NCBI RefSeq assembly: GCF_004802635.2
Contig: NZ_CP046052.1
Location: 2,046,001 to 2,110,000 of the forward strand
Length of the DNA: 64,000 bases
Direction of reading: 5' to 3'
DNA from: Methylocystis heyeri
GTDB taxonomy: Bacteria; Pseudomonadota; Alphaproteobacteria; Rhizobiales; Beijerinckiaceae
The notes under the pieces were generated by a model that saw nothing but the letters and a program-made list of their open reading frames with translations, had not been told where the DNA came from and did no database searches. How positions within the stretch are numbered: the first letter of the stretch is position 1; each line of letters starts with the position of its first letter. Shown here one piece after another: positions 9,089 to 16,133 of this stretch. Position numbers and translations under genes: made by a program.

Positions 9089-9155
9089 AAGAGTTCGATA
9101 TTTCGGCCAGGACCGGTTATTATTCCGTCCGGCAACGGACGGAGCGGCGAACGCC

Positions 9156-9773
9156 ATGGGCGTCGAAGGACGCGAGAAACAGAAGATTCTGGAAGCGGGC
9201 GCGCTGGCGCTGTCGGGCCAGCTGGGCGCGACCGTGCAGCGGCTTCGCAAGGCGTATAATCTGTCACTTTCGGAGCTTTCCGCGCAATCGGGCGTCGCCA
9301 AGTCGATCATCAGCCAGATCGAACGCAACGAGACCAACCCCACCCTCGCCACGATCTGGCGCCTGGCGCAGGCGCTGGACGTCTCGATAGAACGGGTGCT
9401 GCAAAGTTCGCAGGACGAGCCCTTTCTGGAAAAAACCAGCCGGGCGGACACGCCGATCCTGGTGTCCGACGACGGCAAATGCCGTCTCGCGATCATCGGC
9501 TGGATCAAGACCGTGGAATGGCTGCAGGCCTACGACTTTTTTTCCGAGCCCGGCGGCGTTCTGGAATCCGAGGCGCATCAGCGCGGCTCGGTCGAGAGCC
9601 TTTCCGTGCGCGAGGGCGAACTGACCGTCGAGGTGGGCGGCGCGATCGAGTGCGTGAAGGCGGGAGAGACGCTGCGTTATCGTTGCGATCGTCCGCACGT
9701 CATACGCAATCTCGGCGAGACGCCGGCCCAGGCGACCATGGTCTGCATCCTGAAAGCCGCGGCGATGGAATGA
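9156..9773 (+). CDS. XRE family transcriptional regulator with C-terminal cupin
   Basis: 205 aa. Residues about 22-80 are an XRE helix-turn-helix (LRKAYNLSLSELSAQSGVAK, then ISQIERNETNP); residues about 115-200 form a cupin-2 barrel (SVESLSVREGELTV, then GETLRYRCDRPHVIRNLG). This layout is that of PuuR/SutR-type regulators, which bind a small ligand in the cupin and repress neighbouring metabolic genes. No obvious target operon lies beside it, so the ligand and targets are unknown. Confidence 0.9.
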   Translation: MGVEGREKQKILEAGALALSGQLGATVQRLRKAYNLSLSELSAQSGVAKSIISQIERNETNPTLATIWRLAQALDVSIERVLQSSQDEPFLEKTSRADTPILVSDDGKCRLAIIGWIKTVEWLQAYDFFSEPGGVLESEAHQRGSVESLSVREGELTVEVGGAIECVKAGETLRYRCDRPHVIRNLGETPAQATMVCILKAAAME

Positions 9774-9913
9774 GTCCCGATCGAAGCCGCTCCGGGCGGC
9801 CTTGCTCCAATTGCCTACTTCCTCCTGATTATGGCGCAGGCTGTGCGCCCGCGTTACAAATCCTATGGTGACTTCGAGCGCTCTTCCGCAAAGGCCGACT
9901 GGCGTTTTGCGGC

Positions 9914-9980
9914 GAGAATGCGCTCCAATTCTCAAAGAGGCGCGATTTTTCGTCGCTCGAACGATCGTCCTGCTGGACGC
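9914..9980 (+). repeat. partial dispersed repeat (family A)
   Basis: Contains GAATGCGCTCCAATTCTC, then GGCGCGATTTTTCGTCGCTC, the two landmarks of family A, but in degraded form and without the second hairpin arm. It lies in the 320-bp gap between the XRE gene and the Hint-domain gene. Confidence 0.45.
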
Positions 9981-10095
9981 CGGTCGTGCACGACGGGCTA
10001 TGTCGAGCGGAAAACGCGCCGGTTCGGGTGAACGCAGGGGCGGCCTCTGCTTCTGCCGGTCGCGCAACGCCACGATGTTCTTTCGGGAGGTCTCA

Positions 10096-10920
10096 ATGGA
10101 CGTAAGTGACAAGGGGTTCCCATCCGCGCCGGCGCAAAGCAAACGCAAATTCCTCAAGAGCTACGGACAGGCGGTCGGCGCCCTCCTCGCCTCGACGGCT
10201 CTCAGCATCGGCAGGGCTCGCGCCGAGGTCAATTACAGGCGCTACGAAGGTCCCCATAGCGGAAGCGGCGGCCACTGTTTCCTCGAGGGAACCTCGATAC
10301 GCACCGTCGACGGCGACCGCAGAATCGAGGATTTGAAGCCCGGCGACCTTCTGCCGACGCTGTTCGGCGGAACGAGGGCCATCCAATGGATCGGGCGCTA
10401 CTCCCGCCGGAAGACCGATCCCTCCAGGCCCTGGGCGAAGGACTTCCTGCCGGTGCGGATCGCCCGCTCGGCGCTTGCGGAAAACGTTCCCCACGCAGAT
10501 CTCTATGTGACGCAAGGACACGCCATATTCGTGGACGGCGCGCTCGCGCCGGCGGGCGAGCTCGTCAACGGAGCGACCATCTCCCTGTATGACGCCGCGG
10601 AGCGCGACGAGCTGGCGTTCTTCCATATCAAGCTCGATCGGCACGACGTGATCTACGCCGAGGGCGCTCCCGTCGAGAGCCTGCAGAGAGTCGACGAAAA
10701 TGCGGTGAACTTCGCCGACTATTACAGAATATTCGGCGCGCCGCGGATGGACGAGGCTCTCTGCGCGCCGCTTCTCTCGCTCGACGCCAGAAACGCCGGG
10801 TTCAGGACGAAACTCTGGAGCGCGCTCGCCTGGCCGGCTCGTCATGCGAAGCTCGACGAAATCCGCAACCGCCTGGAGCGGCGCTGCGCCTCGCTCGCGC
10901 TGGGGCAATCAACTCGATGA
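10096..10920 (+). CDS. exported Hint-domain protein
   Basis: 274 aa from the ATG at 10096, which follows a strong GGGAGG site at 10085-10090. A basic, hydrophobic leader (KRKFLKSYGQAV, then LLASTALSIGRARA) suggests export. A Hint (hedgehog/intein) module begins at the cysteine in GGHCFLEGTSIRTVDGDRRI and continues through EDLKPGDLLPT and VTQGHAIFVDGALAPAGELVNG, with the His of the TxxH-type block. Hint domains self-cleave or splice via the first Cys. This one lacks an obvious C-extein target, so it may be a stand-alone cell-surface autoprocessing protein. The exact role is unknown. Confidence 0.8.
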   Translation: MDVSDKGFPSAPAQSKRKFLKSYGQAVGALLASTALSIGRARAEVNYRRYEGPHSGSGGHCFLEGTSIRTVDGDRRIEDLKPGDLLPTLFGGTRAIQWIGRYSRRKTDPSRPWAKDFLPVRIARSALAENVPHADLYVTQGHAIFVDGALAPAGELVNGATISLYDAAERDELAFFHIKLDRHDVIYAEGAPVESLQRVDENAVNFADYYRIFGAPRMDEALCAPLLSLDARNAGFRTKLWSALAWPARHAKLDEIRNRLERRCASLALGQSTR

Positions 10921-10923
10921 ACT

Positions 10924-10944
10924 GCGGGGGCTTCGCGCCCCCGC
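10924..10944 (+). terminator. GC-rich hairpin after the Hint-domain gene
   Basis: GCGGGGGC - TTCGC - GCCCCCGC, starting 4 bases after the stop codon. It is a perfect 8-bp stem without a T run, so a possible transcription end or RNA-stabilising hairpin. Confidence 0.45.
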
Positions 10945-10993
10945 CCATCCCCGGCCGGCGCCGCGCATCATACATGTCCACCGGGAGTCCTTC

Positions 10994-11155
10994 TGGTCGG
11001 TTTTCCCCCGAGAATCGGTGTCCACTTCGCCCGAACACACAGGGCGCATTCCGCAAAAGCGACGCTTTTGCTAAAGACATGCGCTCCACCCTGTGATCTG
11101 GAACGATTTCTTATCGACCGGATGCTTCCATCCGGTCGGAAAACGTTCCAGCCGG
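10994..11155 (+). repeat. dispersed repeats: family B followed by family A
   Basis: Family B at about 10994-11040 (ATCGGTGTCCACTTCGCCCG core) is joined to a complete family A unit (11044-11150): GCATTCCGCAAAAG inverted module, then GGAACGATTTCTTATCG with the hairpin ACCGGATGCTTCCATCCGGT. The pair reappears separately at 42374 and 42664. The element ends some 20 bases upstream of the MFS start and may carry or disrupt its promoter. Confidence 0.7.
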
Positions 11156-11176
11156 CGCGGCGTAAGGCCAATCTCG

Positions 11177-12385
11177 ATGAACTCCCCCGACCAGGATGCG
11201 CAGGACCGCAGCGAAGAGCTGCGGCTTTCTCTTCTCATGGCGGCCGTCTACGCGGTCGTCGGGGTCCAGCTTCCATTCTTCCCGCTGTGGCTGCACTCCC
11301 GCGGGCTCGGCCCCGCCGAAATCGGCGCCGTTATGGGCGCCCCGCCCGCCTTTCGCACCATTTCGACGCTGGTCGCCTCGCGCCGCGCCGACCGCACCGG
11401 GCGTCACGCGCCGATGCTGATCGCTTTTCTGGCCGCCGAAGGACTGGCCTATGCGCTTTTGGCCCTGCTCGACGGCTTTCTGCCCATTCTTGCCGGAGCG
11501 CTGCTGCTCGCATTGGCGCAGGGGCCGCTCTATGCGCTCGGCGACGGCATTATTCTGGGAGCGGCGCACCGGCGCAGCTCGGCTGGACGCGCGCAGCTGC
11601 ATTACTCCTTCGTCCGCGGCTGGGGCTCGGTCTCGATCCTGGTCTGCATGCTGGCGAGCGGGCCTCTCGCCAGCGCCATTCCCAACGCCGCTCTGGCGTG
11701 GTTGCTCGCTGCAATCGCTTTCGCGTCGGCCGCGACCGCCTTCCTGGCCTTGCGCGGGCTCGGCGGCGGCAGGAAGCGCGAGCGGCCGGAGACCCCGCCG
11801 GAAAAACTGGCAAGGCCCCTGCTCGTCGTGACGATCATAGTCGCCACGGCGATGATCCAGAGCAGCCACGCCATGGTCAATTCCTTCGGCTCGCTGCACT
11901 GGAAGGCTTGCGGCCATAGCGAAGCTTTTGTCTCGCTGGCCTGGTCGACCGCACTGGTGACGGAAGCCGGCTTTTTTCTGATGGCCGGGCGCTGGTTCGG
12001 CGGAGAGAGCCGGGCGCTGTCCTTTCTGCTTGCGGGCGGCGTCGCCGCGCTGTTGCGATGGCTCGCCATGGCGAGCGATCCCAGCGCCTTCGGCGTCATC
12101 GCCGCGCAGGCGCTTCATGGAATCTCCTGCGCGGCGGTGCAGCTCGGCCCCGCCTATCTTTTGGCCTCGCTGTGCGGAGCCGGGCGCTTCGCCCAGGCGC
12201 AGGGCTGGCTGGGGGCGGCCAATGCGGCGGCGACGAGCCTCGTCACCTTCAGCTCCGGCCTGCTTTACGAGCGGTTCGGCGAGCTGGGCTATCTCGGCAT
12301 GGCGGCGCTGGCGACCGCCGGGTTCATGCTGGCGGCCGCAGCGGGATTGGCTTTGCGCGTAAGGCCGAGGGAGGCGGCCGCCTGA
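11177..12385 (+). CDS. MFS transporter (MFS_1-like, PPP/HcaT-type)
   Basis: 402 aa with about 12 membrane segments from the start MNSPDQDAQDRSEELRLSLL. Landmarks typical of the nucleoside/phenylpropionate permease-like branch are the early PFFPLWLHSRGLGPAEIG loop and LHYSFVRGWGSVS in the middle. The substrate cannot be assigned. An in-frame upstream ATG at 11093 lies in repeat DNA and is not credible. Convergent with the L,D-transpeptidase. Confidence 0.88.
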   Translation: MNSPDQDAQDRSEELRLSLLMAAVYAVVGVQLPFFPLWLHSRGLGPAEIGAVMGAPPAFRTISTLVASRRADRTGRHAPMLIAFLAAEGLAYALLALLDGFLPILAGALLLALAQGPLYALGDGIILGAAHRRSSAGRAQLHYSFVRGWGSVSILVCMLASGPLASAIPNAALAWLLAAIAFASAATAFLALRGLGGGRKRERPETPPEKLARPLLVVTIIVATAMIQSSHAMVNSFGSLHWKACGHSEAFVSLAWSTALVTEAGFFLMAGRWFGGESRALSFLLAGGVAALLRWLAMASDPSAFGVIAAQALHGISCAAVQLGPAYLLASLCGAGRFAQAQGWLGAANAAATSLVTFSSGLLYERFGELGYLGMAALATAGFMLAAAAGLALRVRPREAAA

Positions 12386-12387
12386 GC

Positions 12388-12978
12388 CTATTTCAGCACC
12401 ACGACCTTGGTCCCGACCTTCACGCGATTGTAGAGATCGACCACGTCGTTGTTGGTCATGCGGATGCAGCCCGAGGAAACGGCCGCGCCGATGGTGTCCG
12501 GCTCGTTGGAGCCGTGGATGCGGTAATTGCTGGAGCCGAGATAGATCGCCCGCGCGCCCAGCGGATTGTCCATGCCGCCTTCCATATGGCGGGGCAGATC
12601 CGGCCGGCGCTTCAGCATCTGGGACGGCGGCGTCCAGTCGGGCCACTCGCGCTTGCGGCTCACCGTCTTGACCCCCGACCAGGTGAAACCCTCGCGGCCG
12701 ACGCCGACGCCATATTCGATCGCCTGCCCGTCGCCGAGCACATAATAGAGCCGGCGCTCCTTGGTGGAGACGACCACCGCGCCCTTCTTATATTCGGGAT
12801 GCTTCCAGGCCACGACCTGGCGCGGGATCGCCTGCTCGCGAAAAATATTGAGGAAATCGGCCAGCGGCCCGCGATCCAGCGGATTTTGCAGCGCCAGCGC
12901 CGGCGACACCAGCAAAGCGGAAAGCGAAAGCGCGGCCCCGAGGCGCGCGACGCCGATGCGGATGTCTCGAATCTTCAT
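12388..12978 (-). CDS. L,D-transpeptidase (YkuD domain), exported
   Basis: 196 aa with a signal peptide (ARLGAALSLSALLVSPALAL). The YkuD domain begins at about residue 65 (GAVVVSTKERRLYYVLG) and holds the catalytic motif HGSNEPDTIGAAVSSGCIRM, with His and Cys of the HXX14-17-SXGCIR type. It forms 3-3 cross-links or attaches proteins to peptidoglycan in the periplasm. A second family member lies at 32223. Two bases separate its stop from the convergent MFS gene. Confidence 0.93.
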   Translation of the reverse strand: MKIRDIRIGVARLGAALSLSALLVSPALALQNPLDRGPLADFLNIFREQAIPRQVVAWKHPEYKKGAVVVSTKERRLYYVLGDGQAIEYGVGVGREGFTWSGVKTVSRKREWPDWTPPSQMLKRRPDLPRHMEGGMDNPLGARAIYLGSSNYRIHGSNEPDTIGAAVSSGCIRMTNNDVVDLYNRVKVGTKVVVLK

Positions 12979-13045
12979 GATCCTGCCCCTTTTTGCGACG
13001 GCGAAGCTTGTCTTGCCCGAATGCGGCCGAAGCAGGGCGGGATAT

Positions 13046-13552
13046 TTATTTTTCCTTAAGGAGATAGTTGCCGATCAGATAGCGCATCCCGCGCTCCCAG
13101 GATTCGTCGGTGTTGCCGCGGATATCGACGCTGCGCGAAAAGAAAGCCGAACCGTCGACCCGGTCCATGTAGAGATTTTCGTTCAGGATCAGATTGCTGA
13201 CCTTCTGCACCACGCCGAAGGCGGCGATTTCTGCGCCCGCCTCCATGGCCCAGTCGAGCTGGCAACCGTTGCAGCCGGTGATTTTCGAGCTTTGCGCGAT
13301 CTTCCTCTGCAGCTCTTCGGGTATCGCGACCACCTCATAACGCCCCGAGGCGCTCAGCATCTCGCGAAAAACCTCCTCGATGCGGGCGATTCGCGCCCTT
13401 TCCTCCGCGCTGGTCGGCAGCGGCGAGGTGTTGAACATCTCGAAGCCGAAAAAGGCGACCTTGAGCTTTTCCGCCGCGCCGGCCGGCGCAGCAAAAAGAA
13501 GAAGAACCGAGAGAAGCAGATTTTGAGCGAGGCGAGCGGTAGGCGTTTTCAT
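13046..13552 (-). CDS. DUF3280 family exported protein
   Basis: About 168 aa from MKTPTARLAQ (an upstream in-frame ATG at 13585 would put 11 polar residues before the signal peptide). The leader ends near PAGAAEKLKVAFFGFEM. Conserved blocks are FEMFNTSP, the GCNGC motif near residue 93, AFGVVQKVSNLILN, and IRGNTDESWERGMRYLI close to the end, as in DUF3280. Function unknown; possibly periplasmic and disulphide- or metal-containing because of CNGC. Confidence 0.8.
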   Translation of the reverse strand: MKTPTARLAQNLLLSVLLLFAAPAGAAEKLKVAFFGFEMFNTSPLPTSAEERARIARIEEVFREMLSASGRYEVVAIPEELQRKIAQSSKITGCNGCQLDWAMEAGAEIAAFGVVQKVSNLILNENLYMDRVDGSAFFSRSVDIRGNTDESWERGMRYLIGNYLLKEK

Positions 13553-13596
13553 CCATCGGTCCTGTTCAGGCGCGCGGTTTGCCATAAAATGAATTC

Positions 13597-14016
13597 ATGA
13601 GCGCGATCCCGCAACAACGCATGAGCGCCGAACAGTTTCTGGCCTGGGCGGGCGGCGCCGAGGGCCGTTTCGAGCTCGTCGACGGAGAGGTTCTGGCTCA
13701 GGCCGCCGAGAGAGCGATACACGCCAAGATCAAGGGGGCCGCATTCATGACGTTGCAAAACGCCGTGAAGAAAGCGGGGCTTCCCTGCCATGTGCTGCCA
13801 GACGGCATAGCCGTGAGGGTGGGCGAGGCGAGCGTGTACGAGCCCGACGCGCAGATCTATTGTGGACCGGAACTGACGCCCGACGCCATTGCAGTCGAGA
13901 ACCCCATTGTCGTGGGCGAGGGCGAGACGATCCTGACCCGCATCCTCCGCGAAGGATTGGTTTTGCTGGAGCCGCCGGGGTTGAGTTTTGAATTCGCCGA
14001 GATTCATGGCGGCTGA
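13597..14016 (+). pseudogene. Uma2 family (DUF820) nuclease gene with internal in-frame deletion
   Basis: 139 codons where Uma2 proteins usually have about 185-200. The N-terminal half is normal (RFELVDGEVLAQAAERAIH, then YEPDAQIYCGPEL with the first catalytic-type Asp). At NPIVV the reading frame jumps straight to GEGETILTRILREG and the usual C-terminal PPGLSFEFAEI. The missing stretch is the one that normally carries the VEVLSP Glu and the EKL Lys of the PD-(D/E)XK core. The product is therefore expected to be inactive. It lies between DUF3280 and the NsrR gene. Confidence 0.7.
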
Positions 14017-14069
14017 CGAGGCAATCATTTGGCCGAAAATGCGTCACTGGGTTGAGTTGCTCCCTCTGC

Positions 14070-14504
14070 TCAACCCAATTGCAGCGCCTTTTCCAGTCCG
14101 CGCGATCTGCTCAGGGCGTCGGCGAGCGTGTATTGATCCAGCACCTTGAACCAGGCGCGAAGGGCCTCGCCGAATATATTCTGCAGGCCGCAATTTCCGG
14201 TTATCAAGCAGCGTTCGGGAGCGTGGCCTAGGCAGTCGACCAGCGCGAAATCGGTCTCCATCCGCCGCAACACTTCGCCGATGAAAATCTTGTCGGGCTC
14301 GACCCCGAGCCGAAGGCCGCCGCCCCGCCCCCGGGTCGAGGTCACCCAGCCGAACTGGGCGAGGCGTTGCGCCACCTTGCGCAAATGGTTTTCGGAGACG
14401 TCGTAGGTTTTCGCAATTTTGGGAATGTCGACGCCCTCCTCCCCCGCCGCCGCGAGGAGGATCAGCGTTCGGAAGGCGAGATCGCTATGAATCGTCAAAC
14501 GCAT
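14070..14504 (-). CDS. nsrR: Rrf2 family nitric-oxide-type regulator (NsrR-like)
   Basis: 144 aa: an N-terminal winged HTH (MRLTIHSDLAFRTLILLA, then YDVSENHLRKVAQRLAQFGW) and the iron-sulphur ligand set Cys91-X7-Cys99-X5-Cys105, the NsrR spacing. NsrR holds an NO-sensitive Fe-S cluster and represses NO-detoxification genes. The ATG at 14504 is preferred over 14510 because GGAG abuts the first ATG but sits 6 bases from the second. It is divergent from the truncated-haemoglobin gene across a long palindrome, which it most likely binds, controlling both promoters. Confidence 0.88.
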   Translation of the reverse strand: MRLTIHSDLAFRTLILLAAAGEEGVDIPKIAKTYDVSENHLRKVAQRLAQFGWVTSTRGRGGGLRLGVEPDKIFIGEVLRRMETDFALVDCLGHAPERCLITGNCGLQNIFGEALRAWFKVLDQYTLADALSRSRGLEKALQLG

Positions 14505-14529
14505 TGTCATCTCCGCTTGCGACGAACAC

Positions 14530-14576
14530 GCTCCCGCTTTAAAAGAGGTATCGCAAATACCTCTTTTAAAGGGAGC
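14530..14576. promoter_or_regulatory. NsrR-type operator: long perfect palindrome
   Basis: Arms CTTTAAAAGAGGTAT (14537-14551) and ATACCTCTTTTAAAG (14557-14571) are exact reverse complements with a 5-bp spacer, and GCTCCC/GGGAGC extend the symmetry to 14530-14576. The core AAGAGGTAT-N5-ATACCTCTT has the 11-1-11 layout of the AAGATGYAT-type NsrR box. It lies 26 bases upstream of the nsrR ATG and the right arm reaches to 11 bases before the globin GTG, suited to repression of both genes. Confidence 0.8.
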
Positions 14577-14581
14577 AGCCC

Positions 14582-14947
14582 GTGTCCACGCTATATGAAC
14601 GTCTCGGCGGCGAAAAAGCCGTCGACGCCGCCGTCGATATTTTTTACCGCCGCGTGCTCGCCGACGGACGCATCGCCCGTTTCTTCGACACTGTGGATAT
14701 GGAGCGCCAGGCCGCGAAACAAAAGGCTTTTCTGACCATGGTGTTCGGCGGCCCCGCCAATTACACCGGCAAGGACATGCGCGAAGGTCATAAGCATCTC
14801 GTGGAAAAGGGACTCAACGACTCCCATGTCGACGCGGTCCTCGAAAACCTCGCCACCACCCTGCGCCAGCTCAATGTCGGCGAGGCGGAAGTGAAGGAAG
14901 TGGTCACGCTCGCCAATTCGGTGCGGGACGACGTTCTCAATCGCTGA
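14582..14947 (+). CDS. group I truncated haemoglobin
   Basis: 121 aa with a GTG start after GGGAG at 14571-14575. Group I (trHbN) landmarks are MSTLYERLGGEKAVDAAVD, B10 Tyr22, CD1 Phe35, the AFLTMVFGGPANYTG block, and proximal His70 in MREGHKHLVEKGL. Proteins of this class dioxygenate NO to nitrate when re-reduced. It is followed after 13 bases by an FAD/[2Fe-2S] reductase, a likely electron donor, and is controlled by the NsrR-type operator just upstream. Confidence 0.93.
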   Translation: MSTLYERLGGEKAVDAAVDIFYRRVLADGRIARFFDTVDMERQAAKQKAFLTMVFGGPANYTGKDMREGHKHLVEKGLNDSHVDAVLENLATTLRQLNVGEAEVKEVVTLANSVRDDVLNR

Positions 14948-14960
14948 AAAAGAGGGCCAG

Positions 14961-15923
14961 ATGTCTCTGTTGTCTTACGGAGACCGGCCCGTAGAGATCG
15001 CGGAGGGCGAAACCGTGCTCTCCGCGCTTCTGCGCGCCGGCATAAAGGCTCCGCACGGCTGCCGGGCCGGCGTCTGCCAGGGCTGCGTCCAGCGGGCGCT
15101 CCAGGGAGAGCCGCCGGCGCAAGCCCAGGAGGGCCTCAGCGACGCGCAAAAGGCGCAAGGGTTTTTCCTCGCCTGCATATGCGCGCCGAAATCGCCGCTG
15201 ATCCTCGCGCCGATCGAGAGCTCCAGTCCGCGCCTCGACGCCATCGTGCGATCGATGGATCTGCTCGCGCCGGACATAATGCGGCTGCGCATAGAGCCGG
15301 AAGCCGCCTTCCCCTATCGGGCCGGGCAATTTCTGGAGCTCGTCGCCTCCGAGGACCTCAAGCGCTGCTATTCGCTCGCAAGCCACCCCGAAGAAGACCC
15401 CTTCCTTGAAATGCACATCCGGCTTCACCCCGACGGGCGCATGAGCCGGCATCTCTCGCAGAACCTTTCCCCCGGCGACCGGATCGAGATCGCAGGCCCG
15501 GAAGGAAACTGTTTTTACGAGGGCGTGGAGCCGGACCAGCCCTTGGTGCTGATCGGCGCCGGGACCGGGCTCGCGCCCTTGTGGGGCGTGCTGCGCGACG
15601 CGCTGCGGCGCGGCCACCGCGGCCCGATCCGCCTCTATCACGGCGCGCGCGACCGCGAGAGCGCCTATCATGCCGAGGAGATGGAGGTTCTCGCCCGCGC
15701 GCGCGAAAATTTCGCCTATCGCCCCTGCGTGCGTGATACCGCCGCCGCTCATGGCGGCGACGTCGCGGCGACTGCGCTGGCCGATGAACAGGCGTCTCTG
15801 GCGCATGCCGCGTTTTTTCTCTGCGGCGGCGAGAAACTGGTGGCTCGGCTCAAGCGGGAGCTGTTTTTGGGCGGAGCCAAGCTGAAACACATCCGCGCCG
15901 ATGTGTTTACGCAGGCCGTTTAG
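14961..15923 (+). CDS. [2Fe-2S]/FAD/NAD(P)H oxidoreductase, probable haemoglobin reductase
   Basis: 320 aa in three modules. A plant-type ferredoxin domain (residues about 1-88) has cluster ligands in HGCRAGVCQGCVQ and a last Cys in FFLACICAP. An FAD-binding barrel (about 93-190) has RCYSLAS. An NAD-binding domain (about 195-320) has LVLIGAGTGLAPLWGVL and FFLCGGEKLV. The order matches reductases of ring-hydroxylating dioxygenases, phenol hydroxylase and soluble methane monooxygenase (MmoC). Here the partner is the truncated haemoglobin, so the pair probably works like a split flavohaemoglobin for NO removal (inference from context). Confidence 0.88.
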   Translation: MSLLSYGDRPVEIAEGETVLSALLRAGIKAPHGCRAGVCQGCVQRALQGEPPAQAQEGLSDAQKAQGFFLACICAPKSPLILAPIESSSPRLDAIVRSMDLLAPDIMRLRIEPEAAFPYRAGQFLELVASEDLKRCYSLASHPEEDPFLEMHIRLHPDGRMSRHLSQNLSPGDRIEIAGPEGNCFYEGVEPDQPLVLIGAGTGLAPLWGVLRDALRRGHRGPIRLYHGARDRESAYHAEEMEVLARARENFAYRPCVRDTAAAHGGDVAATALADEQASLAHAAFFLCGGEKLVARLKRELFLGGAKLKHIRADVFTQAV

Positions 15924-15947
15924 GCCGGCTGTTCACGTTATTCCCTC

Positions 15948-16092
15948 TCCCCGCTTGCGGGGAGAGGGTTAGGGTGAGGGGCTTGGGCCTTAATCCCACT
16001 AAGCAGATCAAGCCTAGCGCCAGCTCGCCATGTTTTCCGTGACTCTCTATTGCCCCAGCCCCTCTCCCCGTAACGGGGCGAGGGAGAAGCGC
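15948..16092. repeat. REP-like inverted pair (CCCTCTCCCCGC type)
   Basis: A hairpin CCCTCTCCCCGC-TT-GCGGGGAGAGGG with trailing TTAGGGTGAGGGG (about 15951-15981) faces a second one, CCCCTCTCCCCGT-AA-CGGGGCGAGGG (about 16060-16085), making a BIME-like pair. It sits between the reductase gene and ilvD, which end towards each other, and may act as a bidirectional transcript end. Confidence 0.7.
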
Positions 16093-16133
16093 CTCACTTC
16101 ACAGCGTAGTCGTCACCCACCAGCCCGCCGCGT

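Noticed and set aside
14961-15923. MmoC, reductase of soluble methane monooxygenase
   Set aside because: The domain order agrees, but no mmoXYBZ genes are near and the NsrR/globin context explains it better.
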